Source of the DNA: Theristus sp. LFF4_11
Taxonomy: Eukaryota > Nematoda > Chromadorea > Monhysterida > Xyalidae
DNA length: 64,000 nucleotides
NCBI GenBank assembly: GCA_030248135.1
Contig: JASANC010004230.1
Coordinates: 62,001-126,000, forward strand
Direction of reading: 5' to 3'
Both the position numbers and the translations under genes were made by a program. Shown here in pieces: positions 48,503 to 61,656 of this stretch (its first letter is position 1; each line of letters starts with the position of its first letter). The notes beneath the pieces were generated by a model. That model did not search any database and was not told where the DNA came from. It worked only from the letters and a program-made list of their open reading frames with translations.

Positions 48503-51500
48503 GATCTGAAAAAACGTTTTTTACCTAAAGAACGTCAAAAGAAACTGGATCAACAAAATGGTCAACAGTGTTGATCAAAGTTTGGTTTTTTAGTTTCAAC
48601 CACTTCTGATGGGACCAAAAAAGTTCTCCATTACAAACCACGTTTGATCTTTTCGTCTTTCAAACGAAGGCAAAATGTTTGCATATACACGACCTATAGC
48701 GTGTGCAATCGCGGCCCTCTAATTGAGTCGCGGCTCGCTCGATTCCGACCGGACGAATCCCGGCTCGGCGAATTTTCCGGAGCACAAACCATAGATAACC
48801 ACATGTACTGATTTTTCGTGATCTGTGATGAATTCAAACGTTACATACCACAACGAATAAAGTTTTGGCAAACAAATTTTTTCAACAAAGTCGGTCGTGT
48901 CTTTATATGAAAGGCTTGGCTTAGGAGACTCACAACTTTGCCTCGTTTTAGAATTAGATATGGGTTAAAGTTTTGGCTCTCCGTTTTTGCAGTGAATTTT
49001 ATATTTGCGAAAAAATCATCTCTTCAAGCAGTTTGTTGTTTGTGCTATGGAAAATACGACGAACCGGAATTGTCCGGGTCGGAATTGTTTGGGTCGGAAT
49101 CGAACGGGTCGTAGTATTGCGGGACGCAACACTTCGGGCCTCAGTTTTGGGGGCCGGAGTGCTACATCAACCCGACCAATCGTCATGTGCCAGCACTTTA
49201 AAATGCAACCAATGAACGAGTTCTTTCACCAGACAGTGAATGACGGTGTGCAGCCAGCGCGAGTATTTGAATCTGAGCATGCGACTCATGTGCTCGTGTT
49301 GCAAGCGGAGCAGCGTCACCAGCCGGATCACTGGCCTAATTGACATGGCCGTTGTTGAATGCGTCGCTGATGACTGAGCACTTGCTAAACGCCATTCGAA
49401 ATGTTTCGTGATATGATCAGTTGGCCATATACGTTTGAGACGCAGCTGAAAAGCAAAGCCTCAGTGTATTGTTGTGCTGCATTCTTGAGTTGTAGCTCTC
49501 CCACCGGTTCCCGATCCAGAAACCCGAGTCAGATGCTGAACTCCGGTGGGTTGGGAGACGGTGAGCGTCCCGTGAACCAATGACCTCGCCATGGGAGGTG
49601 CCCTGTCATGTTGCGTGCTTTTGCAAGGTGCTCTAAATAAATACAACAACGAAAATCACAGAAAAGTACATAAGCTCTGTATCTATCAAGTTCAACGAAC
49701 TTGTATTTGACTCCACAATGCGTTTGTAAATTTGCCAACATGTGGTTCAAACACATGCGTATGATCTCACGCAAACAAACGTTACTTTGTTCATTCCCAT
49801 TTCATAACGCAAAACCACTGCAACAAAATAATCTTGCCACGCGAAGCATGCATGCGAAAAGTGCAGTAGCAACAAGAAAAATGGACGTATAACGAGCTGT
49901 GAAGCAATAAAGGCCAGAGAGTGGGAGAGAATACAAATGAGCTAATCTACTTTGTTTTCGCACGGTTTGAGTTTCAGCTTCTCAGTGGCAACCGGAAGGA
50001 AGCAAAAAAAGAGGTACGAATTTGGTTTGAGCTGTGTGCGCCAGCCAAGTGTGTCACAAGGACACATGCACGGCGAAAAAGTGTAGTTTGACTCCACAAA
50101 TGAATGACAATTAAAAAACACGAACTATTTTCAAAATAGATATTAAAAATGCCCTGCGGGACACAACCGCGTGTCCCCGGGCGCTCAAACAGACCCGTCA
50201 TCATACAAATTTACCACACACGGTCAATATTCAACGTGGTCCAATGGAAAACAAACACGCCAATGATATTTCGTACCGCTACATCATGGAATAGATTGCA
50301 ATTTTCAAAAAGTGCCGCCACACATTAGATTGTCTTTTTTGCAGCGCCCGACAATAATGACGCCCGTACGGCACTAAAATACATACACGCCAATATAGAG
50401 TTATAGTTTGTCATAACGAAATGTGAAATTTGTGCACAGATGGATGGACGTGGCAAAATTTATTGGTGGTGCAACATTTGTTTTGAAATTCCATTGAACA
50501 TTATTTTTGCACAAAATTTGGTGCAAACTCCGGCTGCGTGATGAGCTCAGTGTGTGTGGTCGCGCAAATGTGCAAACATGAGACATACCCATTCAGAACG
50601 TGCTTTTGTGTGAAATAAAGCTATCATAAAATCCGGCGTTAATTTATTAAAATATACGAGCTCTCTGTTTAAAATATGTTTTAAAACAAAATGCGTTTAT
50701 CTGTCTAAAGACAAACATACATTCACGAACAGTGATAAAACAATCCATCACATACAAGTTTTTCCAAAACTGAAAAACGAGTCATAATTGTTGAAAATTC
50801 AAACAGATAAAACATTGTTTTTGATTCCTTGAAGACTTCTTATTACATATTATAGCATCAATGGTCGTTGACCAACAGATGGGTCTTACTTACCCGCTTA
50901 AAAGACACCCACTTAAACCTATTTATGCAAGGTCTGCGTGTGCACATGGATTTTTAATCCGAAATATATGTCGGTATTAAAACATGAAGCACATAAACAA
51001 GCTACAAATATCGAGCTTTTTAGCCTCCGCGCCACACATTATGCAGGAAAATTAAGAAAATTCCAAACATGCGTCGCTTGGGAAGGAGTCAATCAATTAG
51101 CAAGTGCTTGTACACCACCTCCAGCATGGCTCTCACTTTCAAAGTTGTGTTTCTCGTAGACGTTTTCTGTGCTCAATATAAAAACAACGAACACAGTGAG
51201 TCGCAATGAAAAAGAGACATAAGAAGTCCATTAAGTAAAGTATCTCAATCTGCAAATTTACTTTCACAACGCCGAACAAATTTCGGTGGAAATTGTTACT
51301 TTGCTTGCGCCGTTTTTCAGGGGGTCTGTGATAAGCGGAATATTCAACATGTTTTCCTTCTATCAATAGAATTTTCAATTGGAAACATTCAAAATTAAAA
51401 AAAATAAACAAAAAAGCTATATCGCATGCAAGCACATTGTGGCACCAGGATGCACCGGGTTCGCATCGTGAAAGACTTTTATCGCAATTCAGAAACCCAC

Positions 51501-52779
51501 TTTTTCCAACATGGGGGAGTGGTATAAAATACAACCGGAAAATATCAAACTGTGCAAAGCCATGCGCTGCATCCAAACCAATTTTTAAAACAAAACCCGG
51601 AACAATTGTAATTACAAAAAACATGGCACATGCCAAAAACACTGGTTTTATGGCGCCTTCACGAAATGCAAACCACTATTTTCGAAACACGAAACTGAGA
51701 CAAACTAAAAATTACGCCGCCTTTCAGCTTGCCAGCAGCTCGAAAACAAAGACCGCATACTCATACTGGTGCTTCGGAAACTGTCTTCGTCACCAAAAAA
51801 ACCCGAATATTTAAAATAATTCAATATTGTACCCAGATTATCAACATTCTCCATTTTTATTCAACGGTATATACAGTTAGTTAATTACATCACGAACTTG
51901 AGTCAACTCATGGACTTGTAAAAAACCATGATGTTATGTTGATGTGAGTAATGCGACAGAAACCATGGAAGAATTACCGAGAGGCTGAAAAGAGCAAAAG
52001 AAATGACAATTTTATAGAATCGTTGTTGAACTTCTAAAAAGCAACAAAAACAGTCATGCCAGAGCAAAAAATCCTGATGTTAAAGAGTTGAAATAAAAAA
52101 ATTTGTACGCAAAAATGCAAAAGCACAAAAAATGTTTATAACCGTAGTTTATGAGCGAAAAAAAGCTTCTTTTTTTGAGAGACCTTGGGGTTTGAACAAA
52201 ACACGATCGGGATGCAGTAACTTGGAAAGAATGAAACAGAAACTCGAACGAAACATTCGATTCGACCAGAACAAAAAACAACAACAAAATGATCAGTTTT
52301 CTTAAAGGCTGAACACGCTTTATATCCCCATTCACAGATTTTCAGTGGCGATACGACACGAGCCATTTCGAGGTAATAATAATACGTGGAAACTGTTTTT
52401 CTCGATGTTTGTCAGTGAAAAATGTTTTCTATTTTTTTAAATTGGCAAATTTCAATCGTACACCATTTATTACCATTTGCTTGGTAAGAATCGCGCTGGT
52501 AACAACAAAAGTAGGCAAGCGATTGGTGAAAATGCGAATCAAAATGATGAAAAAATGACCTGGGCAAGTTTCGGACACTAAAAGAAAAATTATTTCCCTA
52601 ACTAAAACCCTACGGCGACTGCGATTGCTACTGTCATAAGTTATACGGATACAATTTGACTGAACCAAAAAAATCGCCCACAGAAAGAAACGAAACCGAC
52701 TTTCTTTCGAAAAGACACTTCAATGACTGAACCGAAATACAAAAAACCGAAAAGCAAGCGTATGCGGACGGACGGACTC
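48503..52779. other. Intergenic region with one foldback-like element
   Basis: About 4.3 kb between the PDZ-ligand gene and the 3' end of the KLHL gene (both minus strand). Apart from the foldback-like element at 48724-49165 I find no gene. A 167-codon minus-strand frame at 51139-51642 has no family features or splice context. Confidence 0.4.
48724..49165. mobile_element. Foldback-like element related to 10114-11125 (degenerate)
   Basis: The left arm at about 48726-48780 (CTCGATTCCGACCGG, ATCCCGGCTCGG, TTTTCCGG) is matched in inverse by the right arm at about 49070-49165 (CCGGAATTGTCCGGGTCGGA, TTGGGTCGGAATCGAACGGG). Units of the form ATTCCGACC resemble the ATTTCCGGCCC units of the element in the Argonaute intron. 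Both centres share AAAGGCTTGGCTTA. No target duplication was recognised. Confidence 0.5.
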
Positions 52780-55700
52780 TCAGACGGAGTGCGTGTCGCG
52801 GCTCTCATGACTGCAGTCATTGACCGCGAGTCGATCCAACAGCACAGGTTTATCATTGCGATCAGTGTGCGCATGCATTTCGCCTCGACCAGACAGTGCA
52901 CTTGCTGCATCGGTGCTCGTGTGTGCGTCGTCGTTGCACCCTGGCTCATGCTCATCGTCGTCATCATCCTCCTCGAACGAGAACAACTGCACGGGCACGA
53001 GCGCAGTGGACGCGTTCTTGAGCACCTGCGACAGATTCAGAGTCGTCGTCGCCGGCGGCACCACGATCACCTGCGTGCCCGCACGGCCCGTTTGCAGCGC
53101 CGCAACCTGCACAACGCAAACCACCCATCCAGCCATCCGTCCATCCGTTTGATTTTGCAAATAGCAGGCAACTCCGATAAAACTGTATGAATGAACAGCA
53201 TGTAGTTCGGAGACCCGCTGAAACTATGTTGACTTTGTGGTATTTAGATTGTCATTGGTCAACTGCATTTAGCACTGCGGCCGACAACGCAAAAAAAAGA
53301 TCTTCTTAAACTCAGGTTTCTCGGTAGTCAGGGTCACTGGTTGAAGGCTTGACTAAGGCACCAGATTTGGCGTAGAAGACTCAAGATCAGCATCAGGATC
53401 AGAAATGATTTCCTCATTTTAGCGCTGGTTGTTTTTTGTGTTTTTTTGTGCGAGACCGCTGCAGCCTCAGTCCTTTCAGTGCACAGTAAGCGTAGTCTGA
53501 ATGCCAAAGTGTCTACACCTGCGACCACGCATTGCTGTCAGCATCGTAGCACTCGACCGTCGGCACGTACGCGTGTCCATTGTGACAGCCGCCAACGGCC
53601 ATCAGTCGGTCGCCCAACGCGCACACACCGACGCCGTCACGACCCAACGACAGCGACGCCACCATGTGCCACTCGTCGAGACACGGGTCGTAGCTGAAAT
53701 TGCAATGAATCAGTGTGACACAGGAGGCGGCGCTGATCAACAACTCATCTCAAGCGCTGATCCATTGCCCTGGACTGGAACGTCTTTCGAAAGAACACGG
53801 CAGACAGTTTGAAAAACACGTCGCAGAATTTTGCTGTTGGACCAGCGAGCAACATGATGAGCACAGATGTCAGAGCACAATCGCAGATGTGCACCCGTTG
53901 GCAGTGCGCCTCACCGTTCGACACAGGCGAATCGCTCCGACTTCGGGTTGCTGCTGGGCGCGTCCATGCCGCCGACGGCGTAGATGCAGCCGTGCAGCAC
54001 TGCCACGCCGACGCTGCTGCGACGCCGACTCATGTTCGCCACCATGCTCCATTTGTTCGTGTGCGGGTTGTAGCACTCGACACAGCGCAGCACGTGGCTG
54101 CTGTCGCGACCGCCGATACAATACAGTCTGCGAATGTGGTGGTGGCATGTTGCAGGCAGACACTCTGTGGCAGACAATTGCACATGCCCCACTCTCGTGG
54201 CGACGGCATTGCTACACGGGACCATCATCGTCCATTCACCCCCACAACAAACCACCATCGGAGTTTGGCACCTTCGGGTTTTTGAAACCGGTGGGGGCAG
54301 TAGCAACAAGCCGATAAACTGAACCAGTTCGATTCAGCACATTCATAGCCAGCACTGCACACATGAATTTCAGGAAAAACGGTGCAGTTTGTGAGCGCAC
54401 TTTGACGCGAGCACGGCGACCCCAGCGGTGTTTCTGGCACGGTTCATGTCAGCGACGTAGCTCCAGGTCTGCGTCGCAGGGTCCCAGCGTTCGACAGAGC
54501 TCAGATACGCCCAGCCATCATGGCCACCGCACGCGTACAGGGGACCCTCCAGCACGGCGACGCCTGCAACGAACACATTGATTGCAACCCGTTTGCTTTG
54601 CAACTGCTGTTTTTTTCATTGTAGTGCTCCCGACTGTGCAACAGAACCCATTGATTGCAAGCCGTTTGCTTTGCAACTGCTGTTTTTTTCATTGTAGTGC
54701 TCCCGACTGTGCAACAGAACCCATTGATTGCAAGCCGTTTGCTTTGCAACTGCTGTTTTGCTTTTCATTGTTGTGCCCCCGACTGTGCAACAGAACACAA
54801 CGCACTCAGTCCATGTCTCGGCGTCATCATTGGCGGCATTGAAATCCACTCGTTTGTCACCGGGTCCCAGCACTCGAACGAGCTCAGTGTTTTCAGGCCG
54901 TCACGGCCGCCAGCCACGCAAACCTGCACATGGGAGTGAGCGTGCAATCCATAACATGCAAGCACATCGAAATGGAAATCTAAATGCTGAACATGTGAAC
55001 AACGAGTTGTTGAGTTGATATTCCCAGGTGTGCGAAAAATGAAACGTGTTGAATGGCTGCACCACCTGTCCGTTGACGACCGCACAACCGAACTGAAGTC
55101 GTCGAGACGGCAAGCGACCGGCGACCTGCCACCGATCACGCCGATAGTCGTAGCGCTCGATCGTCAGCGCGCCTGCACATGGGCCAGTTTCATGAATCCA
55201 GCGAAGCATTCAAAAGAGCAACTGTGTTTTGCGACATGGGAACAAACTAAAGGTCGCCAACGTAACCACAGTATTACCGCAGTACAGATCCAGCTAGCAA
55301 TGCCGAACGAAACGGCTAGCAGCTCTCTCGCATCCGCCTGACATCGCCAAGAAACACGCACGAACGAACCTACTATATCCACATGGTGTTCACCACCTAC
55401 TTGCAATCACCACATGTTCACAAGCACTGGTTCTACTGATACCCAGAAGCAGGGCAAATTTGCCAGGATGCAGGGCTTTCTAGCCCCGTGTCGGTCTGAG
55501 CACATGTGCTATTCCGTGAGCAACACAAGCAAACGAGCGCACCGCGATTCGCATCGGAGCCGCCGAGTGCGTACATGGTGCCCACGGTGCTCGGTCGTCT
55601 GCGGACGCACGAGGGCAGCGCGCCAGTGAACGACGGCGACAACGGCGCCACCAAGCAACTGCTGACGCTGCTGGTCGGCGAGCACAGTGGCGGCTGTGGC

Positions 55701-58700
55701 GTGCCTGCGGACAGACTGTGGCCAGCTGCGCGGCACGGCGTGCCTGTAGTGCACAGCAGCAATCGATGAACTGCGTTCTGTGAACGGGCCGTCTCTGTGA
55801 CCAGTGTCTTTATTCTGGCACAACCAGTCAGAGCGCCCATTTTTGTTTGCCGGGTTTTCAGTTGCTTCAGGACATTTCTATTTAACTCTGCAAAACATGA
55901 GTTTCCCGTGCGCCACTTTCAATGCGCCACACGGTCGCGCACGCTCACCGGAGGCGGACGAGTTTGAGGCGGCGGCAGCGCTGGCGGCCATCAGCAGATC
56001 GGAGCGTCTCGCCGGCATCAGATGATACTTGAGTGCGTACATGATGTACCGCTGGCAAGCATCGGCCGCGAACAGCTCGTTCGACTCGACGTGCTCGATG
56101 ATCTCGTTGGCCGGCATGTGGATCAGGCGGACGCAGCGCAGCAGACGGGCGCACCAACGACGCCGAGAGCGCAGGTTGTGCTGCGGCGGTTAGAGAGTCG
56201 CTTCTTTGATGGCGCTCGAGTTTCATAGGTTTGGCAATTTTTTTGGCTTGGGGGTCGGCAATCCGGGATTGCGAATTTTGATTGGGTATTTTAGCGCAAA
56301 AAACTGCGAATGCTGATTGACTGCTAATGACATTTCAGCATGCACTTTCACCAGTGACATTATGTCCAGCGCAGCAGCATATTTTCTCGTTGTTTTCCTG
56401 ATGAGCTGAGATAACACAACACTGTGCTTTTTTCTTGTTACCTGAATCCACCGACAAACAGCATACAGCACAGCCAATTCACTGGTCACATTTAGTTCGT
56501 CAGACGAGAGCAACTGTTCTACTTGGTCGACGTTCAGTTCAACAAACTCGTGCTGATCCATCACTGTCATGAAATGTTCCTGTAAACGAATGTTTTCTGA
56601 TCACCATTCGGATTCTGCTGCTTATTGGACTACAAAAGTGTGCTACAACAACACAACGTGACTGATCAAGTGCATAATCGAATCAAATTCCAGTTGGATC
56701 AGTTCAACAGAACAGCCACAGAGAACGACACCAGCATTGCCACCACCGACCATGGCGAAGTCGTCTGCCGCCCGTCTGAGTCGATCGCAGCTGCCGAGTG
56801 TGTCCGCGAACGCACGGATGCCGAGGCAATTCGAGCGATGCAGCTGGCCGCACAGGAACTCGGTGCACAGCTCAACGACGTCGTCCAGCTGCAACAGGCA
56901 CGCACCGCTCAGCATCGCCTCCACGTTCGTTTCATCCAAACGCACCGCGCCTGCAAGAAGCAGAGTGTGCAGCTAATTGTAAAGCGCAGCCTTTGTATCG
57001 GGCTCAGTAAGTCGACCGAATGGCTAGATTGGAACAGCTGGACACAACAAATGCACCGGATTATGCGATGGAACTATAGTCCACGTCCAAAACTGTGCAC
57101 TTTCTTGGACACGGATCTAATGTCGATGGACGAAAGTGCACGGTCTTGAGTTGAGAGTGGTACTTTATAAATCTAGAGTGCACCCAACCAGTATAGCAGA
57201 ACTGCACGAGCTGCTGCAGCGCGTGCGGCTCAATGTCGTGCATGACGATCGTCTGTTGCTGTGACTCCTGCATGCCAGCCGTGAACATTGCCGAGAAATA
57301 GTCACTCGCCGCAGCGAGCACCACGCGATGCGCCGAGACCGTCACCGTCGGCTGCGCCACCGCCTGCACCGTCACGTCGCACAGTTGCCTGCTCGTGAAC
57401 AGCGCCTGCACACCAGCGATCAGCGCATCCGTCAGTGTGCTGTTCCGTTGTTGTTTTACAGGAGCTCACACAAACAAGCTCATTTCTCAGCCCTTCCGCC
57501 AAAACATGAAATGCATTCACTGTTGAGTGTGATTTGATGACGGGGGACTGTTTGTTATGCTGACTAATTACACAAATTACAGCTGCAACGACAGTCCACA
57601 GCAACTACGATTTGCAACTGCCAATTTCGAACAATTTGAGTATCTGATGCCCCAAACTCCGCTCGACCAACTCGAAGCAGAATCAGCAAACGGGTTTGTT
57701 GCAAAAAAGACCTTCAGAAACATCGAAATCGTCTGTCTGTATGTCACCTCAATGCGGCGTCCCATTTTCGTGTAATGCGCGTGCACATCGGGCAGCGCCT
57801 GTTGATTAGTCGACTGCGAACTGACACTGGAGCTGGTGCTGGCCGTCAACGACTGTGACGTCGTCGTGTGCGTGTCGATCGGTGAGCGGTAAGTGTTGTT
57901 GTGGTGTTGGGGTGTGGAGCACACAGCAGTGGACATCTGAAAGGCACGCCTAGAACAAGTGTCACACACCAAATACACCGACTGTTGGCATCACCACACA
58001 CACACCACAATCAGTTGGCTAGGACCTAGGAGATGCCAAAAAAGTCAGATGCGCAATCGCAAACAGCACCAAGTTGGTCAAGTCGGCATTGCAGTGCACG
58101 TGCTCAGCATCGGTTGTCGTTGCCGACCGCTGCAGCTGGTGTTTCCTCGCACCCCATTGCCGTTCACTCGGCGATGATTGGCCGACCGCATTTTTAATGT
58201 AACCAGCTGATTGGCTGTTGGACGACGCTGCCGCAAGCTGATTGGTTGGCCGTCCAACGAGCACTGCGGGCGACGCAGCAGAACACAGTTGCATGGTGTT
58301 GTAGTTTGTGTTGTTGCAGCAAGCGGCGGTGATGTGGCGAGGGAAAGTGCTGCTGCTGCTGGTGCTGCTCGAGGACACTGCCGCGACGAGCATGTTCGTC
58401 GGTGGCACACTGCCGGCCAGAGAGTGCCGCAAAGACGACGGCGACGCCTGTTGCTGGTGATCGCCTGATGTTTCATTCAAACACTCAATTGCAAAAGCAA
58501 GCAACCATTCGCGGATATTGTGCAAAGCACTTTTGCAAACACCACCGACCAGACGTTCTCTCATAGGCACTCGTTCGCTGGCTGCTGTGCTGTCGGTGGT
58601 GCACGAGCGATTGCGCGTGTTGCATGCGCTGTCGTTGACAGTGCGCGTACGGACACGAGCTCGAAGCGCACGCGGCGTGCGGTGCTGGCTGTCTGCTGCT

Positions 58701-59513
58701 GCTGGCGCCGTGCTGGCTGTACGTGCGCGACAGTATGCTCGGGTACAACAGCGCATTCGGAAAGTCTTGGCCTGCTAATCAATGCAATTCACTGCTGTAT
58801 TTCAATTTGAAACAACAACACCGCGCACGATGTTGAACTCAAACGCAAAAACAACAGGCTTTACAACATCAGCCTCGTTCAGAGCAAATCCAGTCACTAC
58901 ATTGATTGCAGTTTTTTTCTGACTGAGCGTAACTTTTCATAAAAAGCCGCGGCGAGTTTTAGCTCAACCACCACCTGCAATAAAGAAAGTGCCTGCAGGA
59001 AATAAATTGGCACAATCTAGGGCGGACAGGGGAAATAAAACCTATTTTTAACCGGTTTTATTTCTGTTTTTTTTTTGCATAAAATAAAGCACCGGTTTTT
59101 TACTTGACAAATAAGGAAATGTTGGTTCTTGAAAACTACGTATTGGACAATTGAAGGAAATGGTTCTGGCGACTCAACAAAATATCTCAGGAACACGAGT
59201 CACTTCACCAATTTTGAATTTCAGCGTCAAGCACGGAACTGCTTATACATCTCTGTGTCGCAGAACCAAACTGAAAGATATTACCCGTCGACACCGCGTT
59301 TCCAGCATTGTTGTTCGCAGTCGAAAACGAAGCGAGCGCCGCTGGTGAGCCGGTGCGAATCCGAGGTGAATTTGGGATGTTTGCGACGACGTTGTTCTGG
59401 ATCTGGATCGATTGACTGTGACTCTGATTTGCTGGCTGCTGTTGATGAGGTTGATTTGTGGTGCTGCAGCTGTAGCGATGATGACAACGGGACGGTGACG
59501 GCGAATTGCTCAT
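52780..59513 (-). CDS. BTB-BACK-Kelch protein, KLHL1/4/5 type
   Basis: Fifteen exons give 1019 aa: 59513-59285, 58771-58550, 58464-58187, 57936-57748, 57405-57189, 56950-56751, 56579-56442, 56180-55949, 55794-55543, 55172-55066, 54923-54806, 54563-54401, 54127-53915, 53693-53519, 53106-52780. KLHL proteins bind CUL3 through BTB and BACK and present substrates held by the Kelch propeller, or bind actin. Seen: a roughly 300-residue Ser/Gln/His-rich N-terminal region; BTB ([31 protein letters not shown]); BACK ([42 protein letters not shown]); a linker ending [14 protein letters not shown]; then propeller blades ([44 protein letters not shown]) closing in [10 protein letters not shown]. An acidic tail ([10 protein letters not shown]) follows. 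The blade order and the STVGT/VERWDP/PHTNKW motifs match KLHL1/4/5. Exon 3 could instead end at 58070. Confidence 0.93.
53127..53190. repeat. Dispersed repeat D2, copy 2 (KLHL intron 14)
   Basis: See 47015-47072. It lies just upstream (in transcription sense) of the last KLHL exon. Confidence 0.5.
54577..54795. repeat. Three-copy 73-bp tandem repeat filling KLHL intron 11
   Basis: Three near-identical 73-bp units, each starting CATTGATTGCAA and containing TTTGCTTTGCAACTGCTG and CCGACTGTGCAACAGAAC, occupy almost all of the 242-bp intron between exons 54923-54806 and 54563-54401. Confidence 0.92.
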
Positions 59514-59802
59514 TGTCGTTCAAAAAAATAACCGAAACTCAGTGTTCGTTGAGAATTTGTGCTCCACATTTTGTATGCCGGCTGAGTTGGCCCACACCAC
59601 CACGATTTTGCGGACTTTATCTATCATCGCAATCGCAAAGCACGTTTCGACTGAGGAGTTTACAACAAGCATGAACGAGAACAAGTTTGACAATGCCCAC
59701 GCGCGGCGCGGAGAGCGGACCGGACGGAGACGGAGGACGTCCCTTTACTTTATTTCCTCAGCCCCAGCAGTAGCAGATCACTGGATCGATCGATCAGACG
59801 CC
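59514..59802. promoter_or_regulatory. Region upstream of the KLHL gene
   Basis: About 290 bp between the KLHL start and the transposon stack; expected to hold the promoter. Nothing specific recognised. Confidence 0.25.
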
Positions 59803-59842
59803 GCGTACCGTGGGCCCAAAAAATTTTCGAGGGGGGTATGGT

Positions 59843-61332
59843 TAGAGATGTCAAGAAAAAAAAATTTTCTATTTTTTTTCTTTTAAAAAAAAAAATTTTT
59901 TTTTAAATTTTTTTTTTTTTAAATGAAAGTTGTTCAGAATTTTTCAGGGAGTCCGAATATCACCATCTGAGGAGCCACCGACTTACCATATGACCCCCAC
60001 TCATATGGGAGGAGGGTGAAAATTTCAGACTTGGTTTCGGCGACCCCATTTTCCCACCGACGACATCACGTCTCGTGTTTTGCCTCTCAATTCACCTCAA
60101 ATAACATGGAAACAAGTTCCACAACAAACCGGTGTGATCACGCTGACGACACGAGGCGAAACAGCAACGAGCAACCAACGAAGTTACGCTTGCAGTGGCA
60201 GACAGTGCAATTTCCACCTTTCGAGATTCTGAAAAACGATGCGTAAATGTGAGTTCTCTGCTTCTATCTCACCTTAGCGACATCGGAATTTGTTGAACTA
60301 GCCTTTGCGACGCTCAAGTACTTCAATGCGCGAGTCGATCATCACTCACCAAGGCTGAAAACAGTCGATAAATCAATCCAGAATACCACCTGCAGCGTAG
60401 GGTTGTTAAAAAAAACAAAAATCGTCATTTTTGTTTTTTTTTTTTTTTTTTAAAAAAAAAATTTCAAAAATCAAAGTTGTGCTAAATCAATCAGGGAGTC
60501 CGAAGAACCACATATGATATGCAAGCGCCTCCCGAATGACACCCGTATGGCGGAACTTTGCAGATTTTGTTTTGGTGACCTCAATTACCCCTTTTCCAAA
60601 CCGTCACCATGCCTCTTCTTGTGTTTTGACCTCCAAAACGTCACTAATTGTCCCCAGCTAAGCTAATGCTAAAGTGAAGACAAACATACCGCCTTGAAAT
60701 TCGATCAATTCTTCTGATGGTGTCGCGACGACACGACACGAAGCAGCAACCAGACAACGTAGCGCTTGCAAACGGTGCAGCGAGCACAATCGGACGCTCT
60801 GCGAGGCTAATCGTCACCTTATCTGCATCGGAAATGGTAGGCTAAGCTTTGGGACGCTCAAAAACTTCATCGCAGATGTTGTCGAAGCCTAAAATCAGTC
60901 GGTAAAACGGCCCAAAATCGACTGCTAAAGGTTTTACGAGGTATAATCAAAGAAAATTTTTGTTGAACTTTCGAAAAATTGTGCCAAAATTGAGGTTTTC
61001 AGAGCATATTAGAGGAAAATTTTTCGAATTTTAAAAAAAAAAAAAAAATCGGCATTTTTGTTTTTTTTTAATCACTTTTTTAAAAAAAAAAATTTTCATT
61101 TTTGTTTAACAACCCTACTGCAGCGTTGAAGACTAAGTGACAAGGTAAAGTCAAAGAAAATTTTTGTTGAACTTTCGAAAAATTATGCCAAAAACGGCAT
61201 TTTCAGGGCACATTAAAGAAAAAATTTCAAAAATTTTTAATAAAAAAAATAAAAAAAAAATGCTCATTTTTTTTTTACTTTTTTTTAAAAAAAAAATTAA
61301 AAAAAAATTTTTTTTTGACCCTTACATCTCTA
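59843..61332. mobile_element. Family-3 hAT-like element (TAGAGATGTCA ends), 8-bp TSD, contains a nested element
   Basis: Ends TAGAGATGTCA and TTACATCTCTA, flanked by exact 8-bp duplications GGTATGGT (59835-59842 and 61333-61340). Without the nested family-2 copy it is about 762 bp. Its interior is a distant relative of family 2: it shares CAGGGAGTCCGAA and a parallel series of weakly matching blocks. Non-coding. Confidence 0.88.
60398..61117. mobile_element. Family-2 hAT-like element, intact, 8-bp TSD
   Basis: 720 bp, ends TAGGGTTGTTAA and TTAACAACCCTA, flanked by exact duplications CTGCAGCG (60390-60397 and 61118-61125). The first base pattern TAGGG fits the hAT terminal consensus YARNG. 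Poly-A/T-rich subterminal zones flank a roughly 500-bp unique core. No transposase frame. It lies inside the family-3 element. Confidence 0.93.
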
Positions 61333-61393
61333 GGTATGGTACCGTGGGGGGGGGGGGGGGGTGCCGACCAAAAAGTGAGGGGGGGGTCCAAAC

Positions 61394-61626
61394 CGTAATG
61401 CATCATTATTAAAACAGGTGCATGTACAGTGGCGGTGGCCCCTCCTGGCTCCTGCCCTTTAACACAGGAAAGAAAAAAATGCAAAAACTAAATTGATCAT
61501 TTTCACCTTATCAAAAAGGCTTGGCTTAGCCTTAGGAGTAGGTTTAGGATTAGGAACCTACGACTCATTGCAAGTAACCTCTGATCAGAAATCAAAAAAA
61601 TCACTTTTAAGTATGTGTACAAATCG
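61394..61626. mobile_element. Small insertion in the outer G-rich element, 8-9-bp TSD
   Basis: About 232 bp between repeated GTCCAAAC (61386-61393 and 61627-61634; a preceding G extends the match to nine). Its ends (CGTAATG... and ...ACAAATCG) are only weakly inverted. It contains AAAAAGGCTTGGCTTAGCC and TTTAGGATTAGG. Confidence 0.65.
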
Positions 61627-61656
61627 GTCCAAACTATGGTAGCGTGGGACTAGGGT

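Noticed and set aside
51139..51642. 167-codon minus-strand frame
   Set aside because: No family motif, no splice context, ordinary AT-rich composition; too weak for a gene call.
58019..58756. 245-codon minus-strand frame upstream of the KLHL BTB exon
   Set aside because: It joins parts of two real exons in different frames through an intron; the spliced model in phase explains it better.
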